From Clostridium tagluense (GTDB lineage Bacteria; Bacillota; Clostridia; Clostridiales; Clostridiaceae), in the NCBI RefSeq assembly GCF_003865095.1, contig NZ_BHYK01000003.1, positions 158,912-222,911 on the forward strand: 64,000 nt of DNA, given 5' to 3'. Positions 17,237 through 26,802 of this stretch are shown one piece after another. The notes beneath the pieces are model-generated. The model had not been told where the DNA came from, made no database searches, and was given only the letters and a program-made list of their open reading frames with translations. The position numbers and the translations under genes were made by a program. Numbering within the stretch: position 1 is the first letter of the stretch; each line of letters starts with the position of its first letter.

Positions 17237-17986
17237 CTAATTGTTATATTCCCTCAAATGATCAAACATTTCTAGGCTCTTTGGTTTTCGTGTATAATTC
17301 TGGGAAATTATAAAAGATAGAATTTTATATAGCTCAAGCTTGGATGCTTTAGATACAACTATTCTATTAATTTTATCCATACCAAAATTATTTAAGAATT
17401 TCAATGTATTATATGTAGGGTTTGAAATATATATACTATTTACCTTTTCACAATCTTTACAAATAGGACCATAGGATTGTAAATCAATATTATTAGATAT
17501 TGTTATTTTTTTTCTACATCTAACACATTGCTGAAAATTCAATCCATAACCCGTTGCCTTTAAAAGTTTTGTTTCAAAAGCTCTTGCTAGAACTTCTATA
17601 TCCATAACGTCATTTTTTATAAAATAGAAAGCACTAACAAAATCTTTAAAAAGTTCACTATTAACCTCTTCATTTTCCATGGCAATATCAATTAATTCAT
17701 TAAAATATGAGGCATAAGTAATTGTTGTAAGATCCCTTAATAATTGCTGAAAAGAGTCTATAATTGTAACTTCATTTATTGTATATAAATTTTTACCTTT
17801 AAAAAGTATGAATTCCCCATAAGAGCAAGGTAGTGTGGATGATACATATTTACTTTTATTTTTTCTGGCTCCCTTTGCTATGGCTGTTATTTTACCAAGT
17901 TCTTCAGTAAAAAGCCAAACTAGCTTGTCAGATTCCTTAAATTCTTGAGTTTTTATGACAACAGCTCTAGTTTTTAAAATCGGCAG
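17237..17986 (-). CDS. recO: DNA repair protein RecO, apparent CTG start
   Basis: RecO loads RecA onto SSB-coated DNA in the RecFOR pathway. The full frame gives 249 residues, the normal length. It begins (L)PILKTRAVVIKTQEFKESDKLVWLFTEELGKI, the conserved OB-fold N-terminus, and contains the zinc site CVRCRKK and CKDC at about residues 143-165. No ATG, GTG or TTG is available in frame between the era stop and this conserved segment. The CTG is 8 nt downstream of AGGGG. The first in-frame ATG (MENEE) would remove 102 residues including the whole OB fold. The gene starts 11 bp after era, so the two are co-transcribed. Confidence 0.88.
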   Translation of the reverse strand: MPILKTRAVVIKTQEFKESDKLVWLFTEELGKITAIAKGARKNKSKYVSSTLPCSYGEFILFKGKNLYTINEVTIIDSFQQLLRDLTTITYASYFNELIDIAMENEEVNSELFKDFVSAFYFIKNDVMDIEVLARAFETKLLKATGYGLNFQQCVRCRKKITISNNIDLQSYGPICKDCEKVNSIYISNPTYNTLKFLNNFGMDKINRIVVSKASKLELYKILSFIISQNYTRKPKSLEMFDHLREYNN

Positions 17987-17997
17987 AAAATCATCCC

Positions 17998-18879
17998 CTA
18001 CTTATACCCTAATTCTTTCAAAATACTTGAAGTATCTCTCCACTCTTTCTTTACCTTTACCCATAATCTTAAGTTTACTTTTTCACCTAAAAATTTCATT
18101 ACATCTTGTCTTGCATAAGTAGAAATTTGCTTAAGTGTTTTTCCACCTTTTCCAATTATTATACCCTTGTGCGAATCTTTTTCACACAGCAAGTTAGCTT
18201 CAATATGATACATATTCCTTGCATCTCGCTTCATGGAAATGATCTCTATTGCTATTCCATGAGGTACTTCTTGGGATAGTAGCTTCAAAGCCTTTTCTCT
18301 TATTATTTCAGTGATAATAAACCTTTCTTGTTGGTCTGTAATCATATCCTCTGGGTAATATAATGGTCCCTCTGGGATATTTTCAGCTACAAGTTTAGTA
18401 ATTATATCAACATTTTTACCTTTTATAGCTGCAATAGGTATTATTTCTTTGAAATTAAAATACTCCGAATAACTCTGAATAGTTTTAGCTACTCGCTCTT
18501 GGGTGTTCTCATCAATTTTATTGACTAATAAAAATACTGGAATTTTACCGTCTTTTAGTTGTTCGAGAATATGCATATCACCTTTGTCAATTTCATCCCC
18601 TGGTGTAGTTATAAATAATATCACATCTACTTCACTTGTGGATTGTTGTGCTACTTTAACCATATATTCTCCTAGTTTATGCCTAGGTTTATGCATTCCT
18701 GGAGTATCTACAAATATTATTTGAGAATCTTTAGTTGTTAAAATGGTTTGTATATTATTTCTTGTAGTCTGAGGTCTATTAGACACAATTGATAATTTTT
18801 CCCCCATAATATAATTTATTAATGTAGATTTACCTACATTAGGCCTTCCGATAATAGTTACGAATCCCGATTTAAACAT
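17998..18879 (-). CDS. era: GTPase Era
   Basis: Era is an essential GTPase that binds 16S rRNA during 30S assembly. It has 293 residues. G motifs: [16 protein letters not shown] (G1), the switch region [22 protein letters not shown] (G3) and NKID (G4, about residue 122). The C-terminal KH domain has [14 protein letters not shown]. Everything expected is present and of normal length. It lies in the conserved cdd-era-recO order. Confidence 0.98.
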   Translation of the reverse strand: MFKSGFVTIIGRPNVGKSTLINYIMGEKLSIVSNRPQTTRNNIQTILTTKDSQIIFVDTPGMHKPRHKLGEYMVKVAQQSTSEVDVILFITTPGDEIDKGDMHILEQLKDGKIPVFLLVNKIDENTQERVAKTIQSYSEYFNFKEIIPIAAIKGKNVDIITKLVAENIPEGPLYYPEDMITDQQERFIITEIIREKALKLLSQEVPHGIAIEIISMKRDARNMYHIEANLLCEKDSHKGIIIGKGGKTLKQISTYARQDVMKFLGEKVNLRLWVKVKKEWRDTSSILKELGYK

Positions 18880-18925
18880 ATATCCTCCTTCTTGTTATCT
18901 TAAGTAAATAGTATAATTTTCTATC

Positions 18926-19324
18926 TTACTTTAATAAATCTTCTTTAGTAAACGCGCCTGGTAATATTTCTTCCATAGTTTTTATTATGTAATCATCTTC
19001 ACTTTTTACCATTATAATATTAATATCTTTTGTGGCAAATTCTGCTATAACTTGCCTGCAAATACCACATGGATAGGTATGTGTTGACATATCCCCAACT
19101 ACTGCTATAGCTTTAATTTTTTTGTGACCTTCAGATACAGCTTTAAAAATCGCAGTTCTTTCGGCACAATTACTAGCACCATAAGAGGCATTTTCTATGT
19201 TGCATCCTGTATATATTGAATCATCTTCTGTAACAACTGCTGCACCAACTTTAAATTTTGAATATGGCGCATAAGCGTTTTCTCTAGCATCTATTGCAAT
19301 TTTAGCTAACTTTTTATAATCCAT
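18926..19324 (-). CDS. cdd: Cytidine deaminase
   Basis: This enzyme deaminates cytidine and deoxycytidine to uridine and deoxyuridine for pyrimidine salvage. The 132-residue translation from MDYKKLAKIA has the zinc-site motifs CNIENASYGASNCAERTAIF (Cys-Ala-Glu) and PCGICRQV. The ATG is preceded by AGGGGTG at good spacing; an earlier in-frame start six codons upstream would overlap that box. It lies between the dgkA-type gene and era, as in many Firmicutes. Confidence 0.96.
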   Translation of the reverse strand: MDYKKLAKIAIDARENAYAPYSKFKVGAAVVTEDDSIYTGCNIENASYGASNCAERTAIFKAVSEGHKKIKAIAVVGDMSTHTYPCGICRQVIAEFATKDINIIMVKSEDDYIIKTMEEILPGAFTKEDLLK

Positions 19325-19464
19325 TATTACACCCCTACACAATTAATTTGAGACATATGATATTAAATAACAATTAAAAATCACGTATACCAATTATATC
19401 ATTAAATATTAGTAATTCAATAATATTATACATTATATTTTGCATGGCTGAAATCTAATATATA

Positions 19465-20163
19465 TTATCCTAAAACTTTAAATAATAATAAGGTTAATAA
19501 AGTGCCGAAAACACCTCCAAAAATCACTTCTAAGATAGAATGAATTTGTGAATCAACCCTACTTTGCGCAACAATTACAGCTAGCAAATAAGACAATACC
19601 ATAATTAGTGGTTCATTAGTTAATAGTGTTATAGCTGTTGCTACCGAAAAAGCTATTGTACTGTGACCACTTGGCATTCCGCCCCTAAATGGCGTTCCCT
19701 CACCATAAATTGACTTAACTACTACTGCTGCAATACAAACTATAACTAATATAAAAAAAATCATGTCAGGGTCAGATTTTTTAAGTTTTGCCATCATTGT
19801 TCTATTAAAGGGAGTTAATCTATCCCAAAATATAACATAGCCTACTAGAACTGAATTTATAGCAGTTACTAGCACTGCACCTGCGGCAACATTCTTAGCA
19901 ATTTTGGCTAGTGGATGATAAAAATTGGTGGTAGCGTCTATTGCACATTCCACTGCAGTATTTATCATTTCAGCCACTATAACCAAGCTTATAGTGATGG
20001 TTATAATCAAAAGTTCTATCCTTGATAAATCATAAAAAAAAGTGGCAGATAGCACTATTATTGCAGCTATCATATGTATCTTCATATTTCTTTGCGTTCT
20101 AATTGAATATATAATTCCTTCAATAGCATAATTAAAACTATCAACCATTTTTTTAACTTTCAT
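19465..20163 (-). CDS. DgkA-type lipid kinase fused to a PAP2-type phosphatase
   Basis: A 232-residue membrane protein in two parts. Residues 1-115 are a DgkA-type undecaprenol/diacylglycerol kinase (FNYAIEGIIYSIRTQRNMKIH, then VIVAEMINTAVECAIDATTN). Residues 125-232 are a PAP2 phosphatase (GTPFRGGMPSGHSTIAFS and SRVDSQIHSILEVIFGG). In the last PAP2 motif the usual Asp is Glu, while the catalytic His is kept. The fusion suggests both phosphorylation and dephosphorylation of a lipid carrier, perhaps undecaprenol; that is inference. It keeps the position of dgkA, between ybeY and cdd. Confidence 0.9.
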   Translation of the reverse strand: MKVKKMVDSFNYAIEGIIYSIRTQRNMKIHMIAAIIVLSATFFYDLSRIELLIITITISLVIVAEMINTAVECAIDATTNFYHPLAKIAKNVAAGAVLVTAINSVLVGYVIFWDRLTPFNRTMMAKLKKSDPDMIFFILVIVCIAAVVVKSIYGEGTPFRGGMPSGHSTIAFSVATAITLLTNEPLIMVLSYLLAVIVAQSRVDSQIHSILEVIFGGVFGTLLTLLLFKVLG

Positions 20164-20225
20164 ACTTAACCGCCTTTGAGAATATTGTAGAGCACCATGT
20201 CATTTTAAATAGTTATTAATATCCT

Positions 20226-20726
20226 CTATCTAGATATTTTGAAATTACTCAATATTTCTTCTTCTCTTTTTCTCATAATATTTTTTTCATCTTCTTCCAT
20301 GTGATCATATCCTAACAAATGTAAAATTGAATGCACTGTAAGATATGCGCATTCACGAATAAAGGAATGCCCAAATTCTTCACTTTGCTCTTTAGCTTTT
20401 TCTAATGATAAGGCCACATCCCCAATTACTAACCTTTCATCATTTAAATCACTTTGGTCAAATTTATAATCTATATACACATCTTTAAACACTTTGTTTT
20501 GCGGGTAATCCAGCATTGGAAAGGATAGCACATCCGTTATTTTATCTATGCCACGATTTTTTGAATTTATTTTTTTAATCTCTTCGTTGTCAATTAATAT
20601 AACGCTTACCTCATTATCTATAAAAAGTTTTTCCTCTTTAAGGGTATATTCAATGACATCTTTTATAACAATTTCCAGTTCCTGAGTAACCGCTATGTTA
20701 TTCTGCCTATTATCTATAAAAATCAT
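20226..20726 (-). CDS. ybeY: Endoribonuclease YbeY
   Basis: A 166-residue metal-dependent RNase used in 16S rRNA 3'-end maturation and ribosome quality control. The zinc motif [16 protein letters not shown] (HxxxHxxxxxH) near residues 130-145 and the preceding TDVLSFPM are diagnostic. It overlaps the end of pgpH by 4 bp, showing translational coupling. Confidence 0.97.
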   Translation of the reverse strand: MIFIDNRQNNIAVTQELEIVIKDVIEYTLKEEKLFIDNEVSVILIDNEEIKKINSKNRGIDKITDVLSFPMLDYPQNKVFKDVYIDYKFDQSDLNDERLVIGDVALSLEKAKEQSEEFGHSFIRECAYLTVHSILHLLGYDHMEEDEKNIMRKREEEILSNFKISR

Positions 20727-22819
20727 ACTTGTTTTACTCCTTTATTGTCTTTTTCCCATTTATCCAAGGGATATTCTATTCGCTCATGGTATATTCCTGA
20801 AAACACTTTTAAAAACGCTTTTCGTATTTTTTCTAAATCTTTTAGCGTTAAATCACAATTATCTAATTGTCCATCATTAAGTCTGCCTTTTATTATGTTA
20901 TTAACCATTTCCTCAATTTTATTTTTTGTATGATTTGGAATTGATCTTACAGCGGCTTCCACTGCATCAGATAGCATTATAATTGCAGCTTCACGACTTT
21001 CAGGATTTGGCCCCTGATATCTAAAGTCCTCTTCCTTAATTTCATCTGGATTATCACTAGAATTTTTCATAGTTACATAAAAATATTTAACTAAAGTAGT
21101 ACCATGATGTTGCTGTATAATATCTTGAATTGCCATAGGTATTTTATGCTCTTTTGCAAGATCTATTCCATCCTTCACATGTGAAATTATTATAAGCGTA
21201 CTTAGATTAGGTGTTATCTTATCATGAGGATTATCATTTCCCAATTGATTTTCTTTGAAAAAATAGGGTCTCTTTATCTTGCCAATATCATGATAATAGG
21301 CGGAAACTCTCGCAAGTACAGGATTAGCACCAACTGCCTCTGCTGCAACCTCTGAAAGGTTAGCTACTAGTACAGAATGATGATAAGTTCCTGGGGCTTC
21401 TAAAAGCAATCTTTTTAAAAGGGGGTGATTGGGGTTTGAGAGTTCCAAAAGTTTCACTGTAGTCACTATATCAAAAAAGCTTTCAAAAAACGGCAAAAAC
21501 CCAATAGTAAGTACTCCAGATATAAAACTTGCAAAAGAAACCATTCCAGCTTTTTTTAAAACATCAACTATACTATTGCTTAGTAAAAAACCCATAGAAA
21601 GATAAAGAGCCAAGTTTATCATTGCAATATATATAGCCGAATATAATATATCATTCCTTTCTTGCATTTTCTTGAGTAACATAACCCCAGTAATAGAGTT
21701 TAGAACAGCTAATACTGTAATTTCAAAATTAAAATTAACTGCAACGCTAATTAAAATACAATTAAGAATACTTAATCCTATGGATACTTCATCATTAATT
21801 AAAATAGCCATGATCATAGGTATACATGCTAGTGGAATTACATACAGTGAAATTATACCTAGTATTTTAGCAAGTAGTATAGCTATTATACTAAGAATAT
21901 TAAGCATAATTAATTTTTTTACATCCTTAAATATTTCTGGTTGATACTTATATAAATAAAACCATTGAAGTAGGATTACTAAACATACTAGCCCCGCTAA
22001 ACTTAAATATAAGGACCATTCAAAATTAGTTGTATTATCCAGTAGTCCTAGTGAATCAAGCAGTGCCTTTTGTTCAACTGTTATTGGAGCTCCTTCACTT
22101 ACAATGATTTGATCCTTCTTAATCATGACAGGTTTAACGCTTTTCCTTGCTGCTTCTATTAAAATCTCTGTTTTTTCTTTATCATAAGTTGTATTCGCAC
22201 GAACTTCTACATTTGCAATAGCCATTCCTATTTCTCTTATATCCTTTGTAAAATTCGAGTCGTTAAATGCTGTAGCAATAAGTCCCTTTGCCATTACAAT
22301 TTCTTCTGGCTTATCTTCATTTATTATAAATGAAGCATCAAGGGTTATCATTGTTTCTTTAAGAAATTTTTCTAATTCAACAGCTTTTTTGGGGTCTAAA
22401 TTTATTAGTACCTGATAATTTTCATAGGTAAAATCAGTAATTGGATTACTTTCCTTAAGTGAAGCTATTTTTTCTTTTTCTGTTAATACTTTTTCAGGTG
22501 CAGTCCCATTGGTATTCTTAGTTGAATTAGTCACATTTAGCTTGCTTACTGCTAAAAATAACTTTCTAAATTTTTCTATAGCTTTCCCATTCATTGGAAC
22601 TTTAATTGTTTTTTTCTCTACCCCTTCTATAGCCTTAGTTTTACTGATTTCTGTAGATACTTCATTTTCAACTTCTCTAGGAGCTTTTATATCCATTTTT
22701 GCAATATCTCCAACATTTAGTGTATACTTTTTAGGAACTAATGCTGTTACTAAAATTGAATACATAATAACTGCCGTAATTATAAAAACTAAATATGGCT
22801 TTGCTTTATTAATCGTCAT
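20723..22819 (-). CDS. pgpH: 7TM-HD cyclic-di-AMP phosphodiesterase, PgpH family
   Basis: A 698-residue membrane phosphodiesterase that degrades c-di-AMP. One N-terminal helix is followed by a long extracytoplasmic 7TMR-HDED domain (about residues 45-275), then seven transmembrane helices (about 280-460), then a cytoplasmic HD domain with [28 protein letters not shown] and [14 protein letters not shown]. Domain order and length match PgpH/YqfF. It starts 87 bp downstream of yqfD, the place where phoH is usually found. Confidence 0.95.
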   Translation of the reverse strand: MTINKAKPYLVFIITAVIMYSILVTALVPKKYTLNVGDIAKMDIKAPREVENEVSTEISKTKAIEGVEKKTIKVPMNGKAIEKFRKLFLAVSKLNVTNSTKNTNGTAPEKVLTEKEKIASLKESNPITDFTYENYQVLINLDPKKAVELEKFLKETMITLDASFIINEDKPEEIVMAKGLIATAFNDSNFTKDIREIGMAIANVEVRANTTYDKEKTEILIEAARKSVKPVMIKKDQIIVSEGAPITVEQKALLDSLGLLDNTTNFEWSLYLSLAGLVCLVILLQWFYLYKYQPEIFKDVKKLIMLNILSIIAILLAKILGIISLYVIPLACIPMIMAILINDEVSIGLSILNCILISVAVNFNFEITVLAVLNSITGVMLLKKMQERNDILYSAIYIAMINLALYLSMGFLLSNSIVDVLKKAGMVSFASFISGVLTIGFLPFFESFFDIVTTVKLLELSNPNHPLLKRLLLEAPGTYHHSVLVANLSEVAAEAVGANPVLARVSAYYHDIGKIKRPYFFKENQLGNDNPHDKITPNLSTLIIISHVKDGIDLAKEHKIPMAIQDIIQQHHGTTLVKYFYVTMKNSSDNPDEIKEEDFRYQGPNPESREAAIIMLSDAVEAAVRSIPNHTKNKIEEMVNNIIKGRLNDGQLDNCDLTLKDLEKIRKAFLKVFSGIYHERIEYPLDKWEKDNKGVKQV

Positions 22820-22906
22820 AAGTTCTCTAATATTTTTAATATGTCAACCCCACCTTTTCTTCGCAAGTGCTCTAAAAAATATTATTTTTCATTTTCCTTT
22901 GAATTA

Positions 22907-24028
22907 TTATTTTCCTTCTGAAGCAATATTTTCTTCTGCAATAACTAATACTTTTATGGAATACTTATCTTTCTCTTTTTTTACATCTTCAATTTTATCT
23001 ATAATCTTTACATTTTTATCTAAATTTCTTAAAATATTAGAATAAATTTCTTTTGATACCTTAGTAGGATCTGCAAGTACATTTTTTTCCTGGACTTCAT
23101 AATAGGTTTCTTTATATATAAACTTATTGTTATTTTCTATTTTATCATAATTACCATAGGGAATTAAGCTATTTTTGAGATAAACTTTTTTATTAGCAAA
23201 TTTAATGTATGAATTACTTATACTTTTCCCTGTTTTGATCCTTGCTGTGCTGGATAATGGAACTTCTTTTATCTCCTCATAAAAAGTTTTTGCTATAACT
23301 TCTCCCTGAGCATGTACAGCGTATACACTTTCTTCTTTACCCTGCTCACCCTTAACTAATAGATCACCCTTTTGTATCATATCTCCCTCTTTAACAACTG
23401 CTGTACCTTCCGTGGTAAATACTCTAACTATCATACCATCTTTACTCGCTATTAAATTACAAGGAGTTTTGTCCACAATTATAATAGGTGGTGATTGTCT
23501 TTCTATCACATCAACCTTTAGCTTAACCCCTTCAATTCTAGCTTTTACCCACATTATTTCATCGTTACTTCTTAGAAGTTTATTTTCAATATCGTAAACA
23601 TCTATATTCTTCTTTCTAAGTCCCTTAGAAACGCCAAACCCTTTAATTTGATTGCGTAATTCATATGGACTTATATAATTTTCCGTACTAATTTCTATAT
23701 TCCATACAAATGTAGATAAATAATATATTATGCATACAAACAAAATTACTCCAAGTAATAGCACAGACCTACTTTTTATTTTCATTAAAAAAAATGATAA
23801 TCCATTCCTTCCGATAATAACAATTTTAGTATCCGTTTTTTTTGCCACTTTGCTAATTTCAACATAATCGCATAATTTGACCTCAAGCACTAAAGTTGTT
23901 ATATTAACCTTTTTTATATTTTTAGCCACAATACCATTTTTCCATAATAAATTTATAAACTTTTCTGGCATAAATGATTCAATTTCCATTGTGATAGTTC
24001 CTTTTTTATATTTTTTCAGATTATTCAT
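22907..24028 (-). CDS. yqfD: Sporulation protein YqfD
   Basis: A 373-residue membrane protein of the YqfD family, conserved in spore formers and made in the mother cell. Residues 1-70 are cytoplasmic, one transmembrane helix follows (SVLLLGVILFVCIIYYLSTFVW, about residues 80-100), and the rest is outside, with IDVYDIENKLLRSNDEIMWVKA and DVIERQSPP as family blocks. The chosen ATG overlaps the yqfC stop by 8 bp, indicating coupled translation; longer starts would run further into yqfC. Confidence 0.93.
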   Translation of the reverse strand: MNNLKKYKKGTITMEIESFMPEKFINLLWKNGIVAKNIKKVNITTLVLEVKLCDYVEISKVAKKTDTKIVIIGRNGLSFFLMKIKSRSVLLLGVILFVCIIYYLSTFVWNIEISTENYISPYELRNQIKGFGVSKGLRKKNIDVYDIENKLLRSNDEIMWVKARIEGVKLKVDVIERQSPPIIIVDKTPCNLIASKDGMIVRVFTTEGTAVVKEGDMIQKGDLLVKGEQGKEESVYAVHAQGEVIAKTFYEEIKEVPLSSTARIKTGKSISNSYIKFANKKVYLKNSLIPYGNYDKIENNNKFIYKETYYEVQEKNVLADPTKVSKEIYSNILRNLDKNVKIIDKIEDVKKEKDKYSIKVLVIAEENIASEGK

Positions 24029-24305
24029 GACCTTCATACACAACAGATTTAAAGTTGCCACTTAAAGTTATTGTGTTTCCTCCTATAAATAATATTTTAA
24101 AACTATTTCCATATATAGAAATCGGCCCTACGTTGGAATTTATTTTTATTTCTTCTTCTTCAAAAATGACTATGCCTTTATGGTTTTCAATATTTATTTC
24201 ATTATCAGCCAAAATAGTTATTTTGGGCAAATCTAATAAGATATCTCTTGGCAAATCTAATTTATTAGCTATAGTTTCCTTTGTTCTAAAAAATTTATTT
24301 TCCAT
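24021..24305 (-). CDS. yqfC: Sporulation protein YqfC
   Basis: A 94-residue YabP/YqfC-family protein (KLDLPRDILLDLPKITILADNEINIENHKGIVIFEEEEIKIN), partner of YqfD in the mother cell during sporulation. It is the first gene of a long operon through ybeY, cdd, era and recO. The ATG follows a GAGGTGGG box. A terminator lies just upstream, after the rpsU-yqeY remnant, so a promoter between 24305 and 24399 is expected; the AT-rich gap shows no convincing box. Confidence 0.92.
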   Translation of the reverse strand: MENKFFRTKETIANKLDLPRDILLDLPKITILADNEINIENHKGIVIFEEEEIKINSNVGPISIYGNSFKILFIGGNTITLSGNFKSVVYEGHE

Positions 24306-24398
24306 ATACCCACCTCATAAAGTACTTCATATTAAATTTATGAAAAAAAAACAAAAGAAATTACAATTTTTAAATTATATAATTTTTTACAACAAAAA

Positions 24399-24424
24399 AA
24401 AGACTTAGCAAAAGCTAAGTCTTT
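24399..24424. terminator. Terminator after rpsU and the yqeY remnant
   Basis: A perfect 11-bp stem (AAAGACTTAGC and its complement) with an AAAA loop has T-rich tails on both strands. It ends the rpsU transcript. Confidence 0.88.
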
Positions 24425-24645
24425 TATTTATTTAAATATTGTTTTACTATTTCACAAGCAAGTTTACCTTTTGATTTGCCCATAATTTAAGGCAACTCGG
24501 CAAACATAATTTTTCTCAAGTTTTCCATGCTATTAGCTCCCAATTTTACTACTGTTTCTCTGAATGTCTCTAAAATTTCTAATTTCTTTAACTGCTGAGG
24601 AAGGTATTCTAACAAAATTTTATCTTGTTTCCGTTTCAAAAAATT
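24424..24645 (-). pseudogene. yqeY: Decayed yqeY (GatB/YqeY-domain) remnant
   Basis: Directly after the rpsU stop, one reading frame encodes DKILLEYLPQQLKKLE, then ETFRETVVKLGANSMENLRK, IMFAELP, a TAA, and IMGKSKGKLACEIVKQYLNK. This follows the C-terminal half of YqeY, whose family pattern is LEYLPQQLS...[37 protein letters not shown], without any frame shift. Where the family has Lys after MP, there is TAA, a one-base change from AAA. The N-terminal half (about 80 residues) is missing and no start codon with a ribosome-binding site exists. rpsU-yqeY is the usual order in Firmicutes, which supports the assignment. Confidence 0.8.
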
Positions 24646-24822
24646 CTATTTGAATTTTCTCTTTCTTGCAGCTTCTGATTTTAATTTCTTTTTAACACTT
24701 GGCTTTTCATAGTGCTCTCTTTTTCTTACTTCTCCGAGCACTCCACTTCTTGCACATTTTTTCTTAAACCTTCTTAAAGCGTTCTCAATGGACTCGTCTG
24801 CTCCAACCTTAATTTCTGACAT
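24646..24822 (-). CDS. rpsU: 30S ribosomal protein bS21
   Basis: A 58-residue basic protein beginning [20 protein letters not shown], with [18 protein letters not shown] and a lysine/arginine-rich C-terminus, exactly bS21. It is a small-subunit protein involved in initiation. GGGAGGGA precedes the ATG. Its stop is followed immediately by the yqeY remnant. Confidence 0.98.
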   Translation of the reverse strand: MSEIKVGADESIENALRRFKKKCARSGVLGEVRKREHYEKPSVKKKLKSEAARKRKFK

Positions 24823-25013
24823 CATTATCCCTCCCTCCGCTAGCTCAATTCAATTTAAAAACAGCTAATGCGGGGCCTAAATAGCACAGTTTTTATTATA
24901 CAACACAATTTTACATAATGTCAACATTTTCATTACTATTTTGTTATATAAAATGTATTTATATATATAATATTAATTAAAATTCAACATTTAGAAAATT
25001 AGTTATATTGGAC

Positions 25014-25056
25014 ATTCAAATAAATAAACTGGCATCTGCCTTGTTATTTATTTGAA
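25014..25056 (-). terminator. AT-rich hairpin after hinT
   Basis: A 14-bp inverted repeat (ATTCAAATAAATAA and its complement) flanks a centre that contains a second small GGCA/TGCC pairing. It lies just beyond the hinT stop codon. The U-tract is poor, so it may be a weak terminator or a 3'-end hairpin. Confidence 0.5.
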
Positions 25057-25064
25057 TTTACCTA

Positions 25065-25409
25065 TTAGCCTGGTGGCCACTGTAGCATTCTGCCCCCCAA
25101 TAAATGAAAATGCACATGGTGAACAGTTTGACCCCCTTGCTCCCCACAATTACTAACAATCCTATACCCACCTTCAGCAATACCTAAGGTCCCAGCAATT
25201 TCTCTGGCAACCATAAATATATGACCTATTAATTCTGATGACTCTTGTTTTAAGCAATTTAAATCATCAATATGTTGCTTTGGAATAATTATCACGTGTA
25301 CGGGCGCCTGAGGACTTATGTCATTAAATGCTATAACTTTATCATCTTCATAAAGCATTTCACAAGGAATCTGCTTTTTTATGATTTTACAAAATATACA
25401 GTCTTCCAC
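25065..25409 (-). CDS. hinT: HIT-family nucleotide-binding protein (HinT-like)
   Basis: A 114-residue histidine-triad hydrolase of purine nucleoside phosphoramidates. The zinc-like CIFCKI motif is near the N-terminus, and the catalytic triad QTVHHVHFHLLGGR is near residue 100. The GTG start is chosen because GGGAGGTG lies 7 nt before it and the protein then begins (M)EDCIFCKII as its relatives do; longer ATG starts overlap that box. It is the last gene of the mtaB-side cluster. Confidence 0.94.
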   Translation of the reverse strand: MEDCIFCKIIKKQIPCEMLYEDDKVIAFNDISPQAPVHVIIIPKQHIDDLNCLKQESSELIGHIFMVAREIAGTLGIAEGGYRIVSNCGEQGGQTVHHVHFHLLGGRMLQWPPG

Positions 25410-25491
25410 ATAATCACCTCCCATCATCCTATTAATATACTATTCAACATAAAGTTTTATTCTCCTGCTAAATATATTTATCATTGTGTAA

Positions 25492-26802
25492 TTATTCTAA
25501 GTCTTGCACCTGCCCAATTATATAATCACCCATAGGTTCTATAAGTTTAGTCATATGAAATTCACCTACTATGTTTTCAGAGCATTTCCCTACAACCTTT
25601 ATATAGTTGTCAGTGTAACCTTCATATTCATCTTCATTATTTTTGAATTTTTGCTCATATAGTACATTCATGCATTTTCCACGGAAGGTATTTATATGCT
25701 TTTCTTCTAGCATATTGTTAAGTGTAATAAGCTTGTGGCTTCTCTCTTCTTTTATATTCCCATCAATCTGCTCTTTTATTTGCGCCGCTTTTGTTCCCTT
25801 TCTAGGACTATATTTAAAAATATGCATTTTTGATAATTCTAAGTCTTTTAAAAAGGCATAGGTTTCATTAAATTCTTCCTGGGTCTCTCCAGGAAAACCT
25901 ACAATTACGTCCGTAGTTATAGATGCACCCTTTATATTTAGCCTCAAACTTTCTACTACGGCTTTGTACTCCTGGGCTGTATAACGTCTATTCATTCTTT
26001 TAAGAGTCTGATCACATCCGCTTTGAAGTGAAAGATGAAAGTGGGGACATAGCTTCTTAAATGACATTATTTTTTCAATAACGCCCTCTGTAAAGAAGGT
26101 TGGGTCTATTGAGCCTATTCTTATCCGCTCTATTCCTTGCACCTTATCCACTTCCTCTAAAATCCTCACTAAATTCCATCCGTCTTCTAAATCTAATCCA
26201 AAAGATGCTATATGTATACCTGATAAAAGTATCTCTTTAAAGCCATTTTGGGCTAATTCATGAACTTCTGCTATAATTTTCTCAGGTGCTTTACTACATA
26301 CTGCTCCCCTTGCATAAGGTATTAAGCAATAAGAACAAAATCTATTACAACCATCTTGAATTTTCACAAAAGCTCTAGTTCTATCTTGATATTCACTAAT
26401 ATTTAAGTCCTCAAATACCTTGTTTTTTAGAACATCACTAACCTCTACTACCTGCTTTGCCTCTTCGCGAGATCTATTTACCCAATAAACAATATCACCT
26501 TTGTTTCGGCTACCTAAAACTACATCAACGCCTTCAATGCTTGCTACTTCGCCTGGGGCTATCTGTGCATAACAACCCACCACTGCAATAATAGCTTTTT
26601 CATTTAATCTTCTAGCGCGTCCTATCATCTGTCTTGATTTTTTATCACCCATATTAGTAACCGTACAAGTATTAATAACATATACGTCAGAAAAATCATG
26701 AAACTCAGCCACTTCATATCCTTCGCGAATAAATTTTTCTACCATAGCTTCTGACTCATACTGATTTACCCTGCACCCTAAAGTAGCGAAAGCAACTTTC
26801 AT
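25492..26802 (-). CDS. mtaB: tRNA t6A37 methylthiotransferase MtaB
   Basis: A 436-residue radical-SAM enzyme that converts t6A37 to ms2t6A37 in tRNA. The N-terminal UPF0004 domain has TLGCRVNQYESE and NTCTVTNMGDKKSR. The radical-SAM cluster is DGCNRFCSYCLIPYARG (CxxxCxxC) near residue 148, and a TRAM domain is at the C-terminus. GCRVNQYES separates MtaB from MiaB and RimO. It overlaps the rsmE stop by 4 bp. Confidence 0.96.
   Translation of the reverse strand: MKVAFATLGCRVNQYESEAMVEKFIREGYEVAEFHDFSDVYVINTCTVTNMGDKKSRQMIGRARRLNEKAIIAVVGCYAQIAPGEVASIEGVDVVLGSRNKGDIVYWVNRSREEAKQVVEVSDVLKNKVFEDLNISEYQDRTRAFVKIQDGCNRFCSYCLIPYARGAVCSKAPEKIIAEVHELAQNGFKEILLSGIHIASFGLDLEDGWNLVRILEEVDKVQGIERIRIGSIDPTFFTEGVIEKIMSFKKLCPHFHLSLQSGCDQTLKRMNRRYTAQEYKAVVESLRLNIKGASITTDVIVGFPGETQEEFNETYAFLKDLELSKMHIFKYSPRKGTKAAQIKEQIDGNIKEERSHKLITLNNMLEEKHINTFRGKCMNVLYEQKFKNNEDEYEGYTDNYIKVVGKCSENIVGEFHMTKLIEPMGDYIIGQVQDLE

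Noticed and set aside
24486-24488. Readthrough or selenocysteine use at the in-frame stop of the yqeY remnant
   Set aside because: The stop is TAA, which is not read as Sec, and the frame has no start and lacks its N-terminal half.
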